This document shows positions 15,882 to 23,018 of a DNA stretch of 44,364 nt, piece by piece (within the stretch, counting starts at the first letter, position 1; every line of letters starts with the position of its first letter). The translations under genes and the position numbers were made by a program. The stretch is from positions 1 to 44,364 of the forward strand of contig JAJZQU010000002.1 in the NCBI GenBank assembly GCA_021806685.1. The letters are read 5' to 3'. The notes under the pieces are model-generated. The model did not search any database. It was not told the origin of the DNA and saw only the letters and a list, made by a program, of their open reading frames with translations. This stretch comes from a bacterium (lineage in GTDB: Bacteria > Patescibacteriota > Patescibacteriia > 2-12-FULL-60-25).

Positions 15882-17867
15882 TTAATCCGGCCTGGCCATA
15901 CCGCCACTGGTGCGGAAAGTTGCATTGCCGCCGCCACCTGACACACCCGGTATGCGCAAGGCCGACGAGCTCTGGGTTGTGCTGGTCTTGGTTGAAGACG
16001 CTTTTATTGTCTGGACTATGACGCTATCCCCTTCTTTTAAGCCTTCAATAATTTCAGTCAGGGTTTCGTTTGACACACCAGTTTGGATGAACACCCGTTT
16101 TGGCGTGGCTCCTGACGTTATCAAACCGTCAGAACCGGCCTTGGTCGAACTCGTTGAATCCAAGACCTCAACATAAGACTGGCCATTGGCGGACTTGACC
16201 GCAGAGTTGGCAATTGTCAGGACATCAGCTTTGACTTCCGTCACGATTGAGACCGAAACGCTCATGCCGACTTTGATGCGGTCATCCTGGCTGTCAAAAG
16301 CAATCTTGACGTCATAATTCACGACGCCCTGGCTGGCTGTGCCCAATGGGCTGACTTCAGCTACTTCGCCTGAGATGTTCAAGCCGTCGACTGCATCGAA
16401 TTTAAGCGTAGCTTTTTGACCGACTATGATTTTTGCTACGTCAACTTCGTTGAGCGAGATTGTCGCGACTTGCTTCGTGGTAATCAAAGTGACTACCGCC
16501 GCACCGCTCCCAGCATCGGCATGAGGCTGGGCGCTGATTTTGCCCACCACTCCGTCAAACGGAGCAATAACCGTGTAGTCAGACATGGCTTCAGTCACAT
16601 CCCGCAACTTATTCTGAGCTGAGGCCAAAGAAGAAACGCTGCGGTCAACCGAGTTCTGCGCTATCTGCAGATCAACGTCATCCAGACCGGCCTTTAGCTT
16701 ATCCATCTGGGCTTGAGCTTCTTTGACTCTTTCTTCAGCTGTCGCGACTGCAGAAGCGTCGGGGCCGTCCTTAAGTTTGCTCAGCGCGTTAACAGCCTTA
16801 TCGTAGGCGCTCTTTGAAGATTCAAAAGAATCCTGTGCCTGGCGGACAGCCTGTTCCTGGTTAAGCAGGGCTGTGACCTTTGAATTGACGCTTGACCTGT
16901 CGCCATCGATCGTTGACCGCAAGCTGTCCAGGTCGCTTTGAGTCAGGTCAGACGAGGCAATGGTAGCCTGCAGGCCGTCAGAAACATTACGCGCCAGGGT
17001 TGAGGCCTTGTTCATGGCATCAGATACAGTGGCCGCGGCCTGTTCGATGTTTTCTATTTTTTCACCTGTCTGCTGCAAGGCATCAACTTGCTGCTTGGCA
17101 GTCGTAATCGCGGTCTTGGCCACCTGATAAGAATCAATGGCCTGGTACTTCATGTTCTCGTTAAAAATAGAAAAATTCTTCTTAAGCCCGGCCTTGATGA
17201 CCATGTCATCTATGCCCAGGACATTGTCCGCGTCATTCAAGGTTTTTTGCAGCGTCTGGTCAGCTGACTGGAGCGTGGCCACATACTCATCATAAACATC
17301 GCGCACGACCTGGGGCGTCGTGCCATCATCTGACATCCTGGCATTCCTTTCAGCTGTCTTAACATCAGCCTCTGCTTGTTGCAGGTCAAAGTCAGTCGGG
17401 TCTTTCTTCAAGTCTGCCAAATCACGTTTAGCCTTAGCTAAAGTATCTTCAGCTTGTATGAGGCTAACTGCATCCGTCGGCTGGATTGTCTTTTTGAATT
17501 GCAAACGAGCCGAGCTCAGAGATATTTCCGCATCCCTGACTGATTGCGCCGCATCTCGCACCGTTTTAGCAGCTTCTTTGCGATCCAATTCCACCAATGG
17601 TTGGCCAGCCTTTACCTTGTCACCCACTTTGACCATGACTTTGGTCACAGTGCCGCTGACCTTGGGTTTGATGTCCAATTGCTGGTCACCGGACACTTGG
17701 CCTGAACCGCTGACTGTAGTTATGATCGTACCTTTCGCGACTTGCGCCAAAGCGTAACGCGTTTCAGCTTGGCTGTTGCGTGCCGAAAGGAACCAAAACG
17801 AACCGCCAGCCACAACAATTGCAGCAGCCCCCCAGATAAAAACTTTACGGTTGACGAACTTATTCAT
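15882..17867 (-). CDS. MacA/HlyD-type periplasmic adaptor protein
   Basis: This 661-residue adaptor has an N-terminal signal anchor (VFIWGAAAIVVAGGSFWFL). A split biotinyl-lipoyl domain follows (VSGTVTKVMVKVGDKVKAGQPLVELD and later VIAPFDGVVGKI). Between the halves lies a very long alpha-helical hairpin of about 330 residues rich in Ala, Asp, Gln and Lys. The beta-barrel domain follows (VDVAKIIVGQKATLKFDAVDG) and a Ser/Thr/Gly-rich tail. MacA proteins usually have about 370 residues, so the hairpin is unusually long. In a cell without a classical outer membrane, this could span a thick wall or surface layer. It is flanked by the DUF5666-like gene and the ATPase gene, 2 bases from each. Confidence 0.92.
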   Translation of the reverse strand: MNKFVNRKVFIWGAAAIVVAGGSFWFLSARNSQAETRYALAQVAKGTIITTVSGSGQVSGDQQLDIKPKVSGTVTKVMVKVGDKVKAGQPLVELDRKEAAKTVRDAAQSVRDAEISLSSARLQFKKTIQPTDAVSLIQAEDTLAKAKRDLADLKKDPTDFDLQQAEADVKTAERNARMSDDGTTPQVVRDVYDEYVATLQSADQTLQKTLNDADNVLGIDDMVIKAGLKKNFSIFNENMKYQAIDSYQVAKTAITTAKQQVDALQQTGEKIENIEQAAATVSDAMNKASTLARNVSDGLQATIASSDLTQSDLDSLRSTIDGDRSSVNSKVTALLNQEQAVRQAQDSFESSKSAYDKAVNALSKLKDGPDASAVATAEERVKEAQAQMDKLKAGLDDVDLQIAQNSVDRSVSSLASAQNKLRDVTEAMSDYTVIAPFDGVVGKISAQPHADAGSGAAVVTLITTKQVATISLNEVDVAKIIVGQKATLKFDAVDGLNISGEVAEVSPLGTASQGVVNYDVKIAFDSQDDRIKVGMSVSVSIVTEVKADVLTIANSAVKSANGQSYVEVLDSTSSTKAGSDGLITSGATPKRVFIQTGVSNETLTEIIEGLKEGDSVIVQTIKASSTKTSTTQSSSALRIPGVSGGGGNATFRTSGGMARPD

Positions 17868-17869
17868 AA

Positions 17870-18340
17870 TTATTTTTGCCCCCGTTCGAAGATGCTAAAG
17901 ACCCTAATCAACTTGGCCTCTATTTGCCCTGTGTTGGTGGGACTGCCAAAAACCACCACCTCATCCTTATCGGTAATGTCTGCCGGCTTGACCGTAACGC
18001 GTCCTTCGCGGATCTCGGTTGATGGTGTAAGGACAATTATTTTTTCCGCGCCATCCTTGCTCTTAAGCACCATCATTTGTCCGTTATTTGATACGACAGA
18101 ACCAAAAGCGCCGTTGGGATCAAGCATGCCCAACGGTGGCGGTTGGCCAAAACGCCCTTCACCTTGGAAAGGCATGCCCAACATGGTGCCGTAGCGCTCT
18201 CCCCAATCGCAGTTAAACCTAGCCTTATGCGAACCGACCATAATGCCTAATTGGAAAACGCCCAAAAGGAAAATGATCGAAACGATTCCGATTATCAATC
18301 CGCTGATTAAAGGGGATTTTGTCTGGTTAGTTTGTTCCAT
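17870..18340 (-). CDS. membrane-anchored DUF5666-like protein, second copy
   Basis: This 156-residue protein begins with a transmembrane helix (LIIGIVSIIFLLGVFQLGIM). It then has a Gly/Pro-rich stretch with a Cys-Asp-Trp motif, and a small beta domain: GSVVSNNGQMMVLKSKDGAE, IIVLTPSTEIREG, ITDKDEVVVFGSPTNTGQIE. The strand pattern matches the protein at 13372-13842. It sits between the two-helix protein behind the sigma factor and the adaptor gene, 4 and 2 bases from them. A role as an accessory or sensor of the efflux system is inferred from position only. Confidence 0.75.
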   Translation of the reverse strand: MEQTNQTKSPLISGLIIGIVSIIFLLGVFQLGIMVGSHKARFNCDWGERYGTMLGMPFQGEGRFGQPPPLGMLDPNGAFGSVVSNNGQMMVLKSKDGAEKIIVLTPSTEIREGRVTVKPADITDKDEVVVFGSPTNTGQIEAKLIRVFSIFERGQK

Positions 18341-18344
18341 ATGA

Positions 18345-18779
18345 TTATTTGAGGGAAAGCATCAGATGATGGGGATGATTTAAATGCGTTTTCTGCGACC
18401 TAATCTGCAGGAGCTTTGAAATCAAACTCAGTCCAAAGAATACCAGCAAGGACACAGCGATAAGGTTGACCACTGGCAAAGATTCGAGCAGGCTCAAGGC
18501 CATCTCCTTCCAGTACACGAGTGCCACGTCATAATCAGACAGGATGACTTTGAGGTAAGCCATGAAAGCCGAGTTGCTCATCTCGCCCAAGAACATATTC
18601 CAATAAGCAACCATAAAACCGGCCAGGACAACAAAGCTGGTTGCAAAAGCAACTGCCCTCCGGCGCAAGCTCCTAAGCTGGGCTTCTTTTTGGATGGCAT
18701 TTTGTATCTTTGCAATCAAGCCAACCGGGACCTGTTTAGGCGGCAAATTACGCAAAATTGCCTCGATACGCTCAAACAT
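18345..18779 (-). CDS. two-helix membrane protein, possible anti-sigma factor
   Basis: This 144-residue protein has a charged N-terminus of about 45 residues with a helix (FERIEAILRNLPPKQVPVGL). Two transmembrane segments follow (VAFATSFVVLAGFMVAYW and LPVVNLIAVSLLVFFGLSLI) with an extracytoplasmic stretch of about 40 residues between them. It follows the sigma-factor gene by 12 bases. Genes in this position commonly encode anti-sigma factors that hold the sigma at the membrane. I do not see the HxxxCxxC zinc motif of classical ZAS anti-sigmas, so this assignment rests on context. Confidence 0.6.
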   Translation of the reverse strand: MFERIEAILRNLPPKQVPVGLIAKIQNAIQKEAQLRSLRRRAVAFATSFVVLAGFMVAYWNMFLGEMSNSAFMAYLKVILSDYDVALVYWKEMALSLLESLPVVNLIAVSLLVFFGLSLISKLLQIRSQKTHLNHPHHLMLSLK

Positions 18780-18791
18780 ACCCTTATTACG

Positions 18792-19364
18792 TTAAGAATG
18801 ATTATTTTGGTTCAAATAGCCCTGCAGCTTGCCTATAGCCCTACGGTAACGGGTTTTAACAGTGTCCATAGGTTGGCCCAAAATCTCGCCAATTTCGCTA
18901 AAAGTCAGGTCTTCTATGGCATGCGAGATGACCACGACCCTTTGGGCAGGATTAAGCTTCTGGAGCAATTCTTCGAAACGCTTGTCAGCATCAACGGCAT
19001 TTAATACTTCGTCCGCTAATGGCCGTGAGTCAACAATGTCCAGCTCGGGCACATTCCCCTCCTCGTCTGATTCAAGCTGGGAAAAAGCAATGGGCTGTTT
19101 CTTTTTTATCTGGTCAAACAAGACATTTTTGGCGATAGTAAAAATCCAAGTCTTAAATGATTTTGACTGATCAAATTTTTTCAAGTTAATCCAGGCTTTG
19201 ACAAAAGCCTCTTGCACAATATCTTCCACGTCAAATTCTGGCGGAGCCAAACGATAGATGAAATTAAAAACCGAAGAAAGGTACTTCTCATACAAAACTC
19301 TCAGTGACTGCTCGTCGCCTTTCAAATACTGTTTAATGAGTTGTGCGTCGTTTTCCGGCGTCAT
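18792..19364 (-). CDS. ECF RNA polymerase sigma factor (sigma-70 family)
   Basis: This 190-residue protein has sigma region 2 (LYEKYLSSVFNFIYRLAPPE, DIVQEAFVKAWINLKKFD and FKTWIFTIAKNVLFDQIKKK). After a linker of about 45 residues comes region 4 (LQKLNPAQRVVVISHAIEDL and FSEIGEILGQPMDTVKTRYRRA), which recognises the -35 box. The ATG at 19364 is chosen because a TTG-initiated longer frame would overlap the extended -10 TGCTTAAAT at 19374-19382. ECF sigmas usually control their own operon. The downstream genes (putative anti-sigma, DUF5666-like protein, MacA, MacB ATPase, permease, second DUF5666-like protein) are the likely regulon. Confidence 0.93.
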   Translation of the reverse strand: MTPENDAQLIKQYLKGDEQSLRVLYEKYLSSVFNFIYRLAPPEFDVEDIVQEAFVKAWINLKKFDQSKSFKTWIFTIAKNVLFDQIKKKQPIAFSQLESDEEGNVPELDIVDSRPLADEVLNAVDADKRFEELLQKLNPAQRVVVISHAIEDLTFSEIGEILGQPMDTVKTRYRRAIGKLQGYLNQNNHS

Positions 19365-19373
19365 CGAAACAGT

Positions 19374-19382
19374 ATTTAAGCA
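19374..19382 (-). promoter_or_regulatory. extended -10 promoter of the sigma-factor operon
   Basis: TGCTTAAAT lies 9 bases upstream of ATG 19364, so the transcript would start within a few bases of the start codon. It resembles the other housekeeping-like promoters in the window rather than a distinct ECF promoter. Confidence 0.5.
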
Positions 19383-19385
19383 CAA

Positions 19386-19403
19386 GTCGCCTGATTTGGC
19401 GAC
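19386..19403. terminator. hairpin between cfa and the sigma-factor gene
   Basis: GTCGCC and GGCGAC pair around a 6-base loop just after the cfa stop. There is no clean U-tract on the minus strand (ACTTGTGCTT), so it may be a weak terminator or an mRNA-stabilising structure. Confidence 0.45.
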
Positions 19404-19406
19404 CCT

Positions 19407-20525
19407 TTAACGGATTGATTGGTATCCGCCTGGCACCCCGTTTTTGGAATAGACGATTTGCCAAAGCTGGTTCATGCGCGAGCGGAAAGTGCCGGCACAA
19501 GCCAACAAATAAAATCGCCACATGCGATGGAAACGCTCATCGTATTTAGTTTTAAGCTGATCCCAATGCGACTCAAAATTTTGGTACCAAGCCATCAGTG
19601 TTTTGTCATAATCTGCCGAAAAGTTGTGCCAGTCCTCCATCACAAGCAAGCCTTCAGCTGCTTGCGCCAACTGTTTGGCCGAAGGCAGCATTGAGTTTGG
19701 AAAAATATATTTAGAAATCCAAGGATCAGTATCGCGTGCGGATTTATTACCGCCGATAGTATGCAACAAAAACAGTCCTCCATCCTTCAAACAGCGGCGG
19801 ACAACCTCGTAATAAGTTCGATAGTTCTTATAGCCTACGTGCTCAATCATGCCTAAAGAGACAATGTGGTCGAATTGTTCAGTAACATCCCTGTAATCCT
19901 GCAGTTTGATAACGACCGGCAGCCCGCGACATAGATCTTGAGCGAGTTTAACTTGCTCTTTTGAGACAGTAATGCCGACCACTTCAGCGCCATACTTTTC
20001 GGCCGCGAATTTGGCAAAGCTCCCCCATCCGCAACCAATGTCCAAAACTTTTTGCCCGGACTTGAGCCCAATCTTGCGGCAGACTAAATCCAACTTGGCA
20101 TCCTGAGCTTCGTCGAGAGTCTGCGCATCTTTCCAATATCCGCATGTGTAAACCATCCTCTTATCAAGCATGGCCTGGTACAAATCATTGCCCAAATCAT
20201 AATGCGCTTGTCCGATCTTAAAAGCCCGTCCCTTACTTTGGAGGTTAAGGATGCGCGCCCAAAGCGCATCCATGACCAACTTGGCGCCTGGTTTTAATTT
20301 GGCAACAACATCGTAGCGCTGGATACGCGTAATCAGTTCGTCTATCTGGTCGCAATCCCACCAGCCATCCATGTAAGCCTCGCCAAAACCCAAAGAACCT
20401 TCGGACAAGACACGTCCGTAAAGCCGCTCGTCATGGACTTTAATGTCCCAGGGAGAAAGGCCGTCTATGGCAACCGTCGTTCCGTCCAACAGACGGTCAA
20501 CACTCTGGCGAAAATTGGAGCTCAT
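19407..20525 (-). CDS. cfa: cyclopropane-fatty-acyl-phospholipid synthase
   Basis: The 372-residue protein transfers a methylene group from S-adenosylmethionine to the double bond of membrane phospholipid acyl chains. It aligns with E. coli Cfa from its start: GSLGFGEAYMDGWWDCDQID near 50, the SAM-binding VLDIGCGWGSFAKFAAEKYG near 150, and EHVGYKNYRTYYEVV and DPWISKYIFPNSMLPS further on. The start at 20525 matches the E. coli N-terminus (MSS...) and follows a TGGTACTAT extended -10 by about 10 bases; the longer frame from 20582 would cross the promoter. Many reduced genomes of this kind lack lipid synthesis, so the enzyme may modify lipids taken from a host or community. It is transcribed away from purH. 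Confidence 0.93.
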   Translation of the reverse strand: MSSNFRQSVDRLLDGTTVAIDGLSPWDIKVHDERLYGRVLSEGSLGFGEAYMDGWWDCDQIDELITRIQRYDVVAKLKPGAKLVMDALWARILNLQSKGRAFKIGQAHYDLGNDLYQAMLDKRMVYTCGYWKDAQTLDEAQDAKLDLVCRKIGLKSGQKVLDIGCGWGSFAKFAAEKYGAEVVGITVSKEQVKLAQDLCRGLPVVIKLQDYRDVTEQFDHIVSLGMIEHVGYKNYRTYYEVVRRCLKDGGLFLLHTIGGNKSARDTDPWISKYIFPNSMLPSAKQLAQAAEGLLVMEDWHNFSADYDKTLMAWYQNFESHWDQLKTKYDERFHRMWRFYLLACAGTFRSRMNQLWQIVYSKNGVPGGYQSIR

Positions 20526-20535
20526 ATTACTGAAA

Positions 20536-20544
20536 ATAGTACCA
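20536..20544 (-). promoter_or_regulatory. extended -10 promoter TGGTACTAT of cfa
   Basis: The predicted transcript start is about 4 bases from the ATG at 20525. It supports the shorter Cfa N-terminus. Confidence 0.6.
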
Positions 20545-20667
20545 AATAAGCTAAAAAAGTCCATTCTTTTGGGGCTGGACAAGACTGCCTAGTTTGGTTA
20601 ACCTGGCGACGTTACCGACCCGATGGGCGGGTGGGTGACATTGGCCTTTCCCATGGGGAGAATCGTG

Positions 20668-22269
20668 ATGAAACCCACTGCTCTGATTTCCGTTTTCGAC
20701 AAGCATGGCATCCTGGAATTTGCGAGAGAGCTCGAAGAGCTCGGTTGGGACTTGATCTCGTCCGGCGGCACTGCCAAACACCTGATGGCCGGCGGCATCA
20801 AGACGCGTGACGTCGCCGATCTCGTCGGAGGCAACGCCATCCTCGGCCATCGGGTCGTGACGCTTTCGCGTGAGATCCACGCTGGGCTGCTCGCCCGCCA
20901 CATTCCCGAAGATGAGGAGGAGATGGCGAAACTCGGCCTCCCCTACATCGAGCTCGTCTGCGTTGACATGTACCCGCTCGAAGTAGAGATCGCCAAGCCG
21001 GATGCGACACGTGAGTCGGTCATCGAGAAGACAGATATCGGCGGGCCGACCATGCTCTCATCGGGCGCAAAGGGACGCAGGATCGTGATCTGCGACCCGG
21101 CTGACCGGATGAAAGTCATTGCTTGGCTCAAGGAAGGCAAACCCAACGAAGATGCCTTCATCACCGAGCTCTGCGCCAAGGCAGACGGCATGGTCGCCGG
21201 ATATCGTTTGGCCGGCGCGCGTTTCCACAGCAAGGGTACCATCGACGGGTTGGTCGGGACCAAAGCAATCGACTGCAAGTATGGCGAGGCGCCCTATATG
21301 ACGTCCGCCCTGTTCAAGACTGGCAATGACTCACTGGCCGTCCATGCCATGACCAGCGTCACCGGTACCTCTCCCAGCCACATCAACCTCACTGACCTGG
21401 ACAGGCTGCGCATCACTGTCCATAAGATTGCCGTCACACTGGCCGTGAACCGTTTCCCGGAAGCTTTCGTCGCGGCTGTGGTGAAACACGGCAATGTCTG
21501 CGGGGTCGGCATAGCAACGACGCCCGGGGAAGCGATCACCAAGATGATCGACAGTGACATCCAGTCTATCCATGGCGGCGTGGCCATGTGCAACTTCCCG
21601 ATCGGCGAGAAGGAAGCGGAGTTCATCCGCAACTACAAGATGCCAGCGGACGCCAAGCGCATGCTCGACGGCCTGGCCGCGCCACGCGTCACGGAAGAGG
21701 CCGGACAGGTTATGGAACGCAAGCGTGGCAAGTGCCGCGTCTTCGAGAATCCGGCTCTGGCACACCTGGGCAAGAAGCGGCTCGACCGAGTATTCTACCG
21801 CGCTTTGAGCAAAGGTGACTTCCTCCGCCAGGAAGGAGAACCTTTCATCTTGGAGGTAAATGACCTTCGGATCAACCGGTTGCTCGGCGACCTGAACCTG
21901 CAGCAGAAAGTGGATATGGCATTGGCCTTTGCCATCGGCTCGACCGCCAACAGCAACACCATCACGCTCGTCGGCGACGGCATGTTGCTCGGCCAAGGCA
22001 TCTGCCAGACCTCGCGCAACAGGGCGGCCACGGTGGCCGTCATGAATGCCCAGAAGTCAGGGCATATCACGCATGGGGCAATTGCATACAGTGACAGTTT
22101 CTTCCCAGAAACGGATGGCCCTGAAGTCCTGGTCGAGGCCGGCATCAGTGCGGCGTTCGCTTCGAGCGGCTCGATCAATGACAAGACCATCTTCGCCTAC
22201 TGTGAAAAGCACAACCTGAACCTTTGGACTCTGCCAGACAAGATCTGCCGCGGGTTCTTTGGCCACTGA
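20668..22269 (+). CDS. purH: divergent PurH: AICAR formyltransferase / IMP cyclohydrolase
   Basis: PurH performs the last two steps of purine synthesis. The N-terminal MGS-like cyclohydrolase domain is clear (ALISVFDKHGILEFARELEE, ISSGGTAKHL, LSREIHAGLLAR, ELVCVDMYPLEV, TDIGGPTMLSSGAKG). The C-terminal transformylase keeps the Lys-His of KHGNVCGV and SDSFFPETDG. Several usual signatures are altered: RYGENPHQ appears as KYGEAPYM, KHxNPCG as KHGNVCG, QPGGS as ASSGS, and the C-terminal TGxRHFxH as PDKICRGFFGH. The start at 20668 has a Shine-Dalgarno GGGGAG 7 bases upstream. Codon choice is markedly GC-rich compared with the neighbours, and it has its own terminator. Acquisition from another lineage is plausible. 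IMP cyclohydrolase activity is likely; the transformylase activity is less certain. Confidence 0.9.
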   Translation: MKPTALISVFDKHGILEFARELEELGWDLISSGGTAKHLMAGGIKTRDVADLVGGNAILGHRVVTLSREIHAGLLARHIPEDEEEMAKLGLPYIELVCVDMYPLEVEIAKPDATRESVIEKTDIGGPTMLSSGAKGRRIVICDPADRMKVIAWLKEGKPNEDAFITELCAKADGMVAGYRLAGARFHSKGTIDGLVGTKAIDCKYGEAPYMTSALFKTGNDSLAVHAMTSVTGTSPSHINLTDLDRLRITVHKIAVTLAVNRFPEAFVAAVVKHGNVCGVGIATTPGEAITKMIDSDIQSIHGGVAMCNFPIGEKEAEFIRNYKMPADAKRMLDGLAAPRVTEEAGQVMERKRGKCRVFENPALAHLGKKRLDRVFYRALSKGDFLRQEGEPFILEVNDLRINRLLGDLNLQQKVDMALAFAIGSTANSNTITLVGDGMLLGQGICQTSRNRAATVAVMNAQKSGHITHGAIAYSDSFFPETDGPEVLVEAGISAAFASSGSINDKTIFAYCEKHNLNLWTLPDKICRGFFGH

Positions 22270-22300
22270 CCGGTCACCTACGTTGACCGGTATTTTTTTC
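22269..22300 (+). terminator. intrinsic terminator of purH
   Basis: ACCGGTCA and TGACCGGT form an 8-base perfect stem with a 7-base loop, followed by TATTTTTTT. The stem begins inside the purH stop codon. Confidence 0.9.
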
Positions 22301-22340
22301 AAAAAAAATAGAGACGCCCTCGGAGGACGTCTCTATTTTA
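22301..22340 (-). terminator. intrinsic terminator of the secreted helical protein
   Basis: AAATAGAGACG and CGTCTCTATTT form an 11-base stem with an 11-base loop that may itself pair further. On the minus strand it ends in a run of eight or more U. It may also work on the plus strand. Confidence 0.85.
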
Positions 22341-22350
22341 TGGTTAATGA

Positions 22351-22881
22351 TTATTTTACCCCTCGCTGGAACTCCCCATGCTTGAGTTGCCCAGGCTTCA
22401 TCATTCCCCTGCCTTTCATCATTGGGCCATCACCCAGGCCAATGGCAAACTGCTGAGGAATCTTATTGCCTGTTGCCCATTGCTTTAGCGCAGCCATCTC
22501 TGTCTTGATAGCCGCCAGACGATCAGCAGCAGGCTTATCTTTCAAACTTGCCATAAAATCCTGGATTTCCTTTTGCTTGGCAATAATCATGTCTTCCTGA
22601 GCTTGAGTCAGTTTGCCATCTTTGACTGCCTTATCAAGACGCGTCTTCATTTGTTCTTGGCGCTTGGCCTGCATCTGCGACTGTTGCAATGCCTGCTGTT
22701 CGTCAAAAACCTTTTGGACGTCCGTTGGATTAAGGTTGAACTTCGTGGCAATAGCAGCCACTAAACCGCTCATGCGGTTCTGGATGCCATTTGGCGTTTG
22801 GGCTGCATAAACACCGGCCCCCATGGCAACGGTTCCGGCCAATGCAATTGCCCCGATGGCCAATTTATGCAAAGTTTTCAT
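22351..22881 (-). CDS. small secreted helical protein (DUF2680- or Spy-like)
   Basis: This 176-residue protein has a signal peptide (KLAIGAIALAGTVAMGAGVYA, probable cleavage after AYA-like VYA). The mature part is almost all helix, rich in Gln, Lys, Met and Ala: LVAAIATKFNLNPTDVQKVF, DKAVKDGKLTQAQEDMIIAK, and a Met/Gly/Lys-rich tail. The motif 'gKLTqaQ' and length recall the DUF2680 family of extracytoplasmic helical proteins and the Spy/CpxP chaperones. The assignment is by resemblance only. A possible 7-base hairpin (22914-22936) lies upstream of the start. Confidence 0.75.
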   Translation of the reverse strand: MKTLHKLAIGAIALAGTVAMGAGVYAAQTPNGIQNRMSGLVAAIATKFNLNPTDVQKVFDEQQALQQSQMQAKRQEQMKTRLDKAVKDGKLTQAQEDMIIAKQKEIQDFMASLKDKPAADRLAAIKTEMAALKQWATGNKIPQQFAIGLGDGPMMKGRGMMKPGQLKHGEFQRGVK

Positions 22882-22913
22882 AATGCGTGTTTAAATTAAG
22901 AGTAAATTTTCAA

Positions 22914-22936
22914 CTTGCCTCCGATCGCAAGGCAAG
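22914..22936. repeat. inverted repeat upstream of the secreted helical protein
   Basis: CTTGCCT and AGGCAAG pair around a 9-base spacer. It lies about 33 bases ahead of the ATG at 22881 and could be a protein-binding site or a leader hairpin. No evidence favours either. Confidence 0.35.
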
Positions 22937-22984
22937 CATAATTTAGTTACGTTGAAGAGGATGATTTTGGTTCATTATAAAAAA

Positions 22985-23009
22985 GACGCCCCGTTTAGTG
23001 CGGGACGGC
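22985..23009 (-). terminator. intrinsic terminator of the deoxyhypusine-synthase-like gene
   Basis: On the minus strand a GC-rich stem (GTCCCG with CGGGGC) with a 7-base loop is followed by GTCTTTTTT. It lies 10 bases after the gene's stop codon. Confidence 0.8.
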
Positions 23010-23018
23010 AGTAGGCTG

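Noticed and set aside
21331-21996. Minus-strand open frame opposite purH
   Set aside because: It arises from the GC-rich third positions of purH. The purH frame has family motifs and a Shine-Dalgarno.
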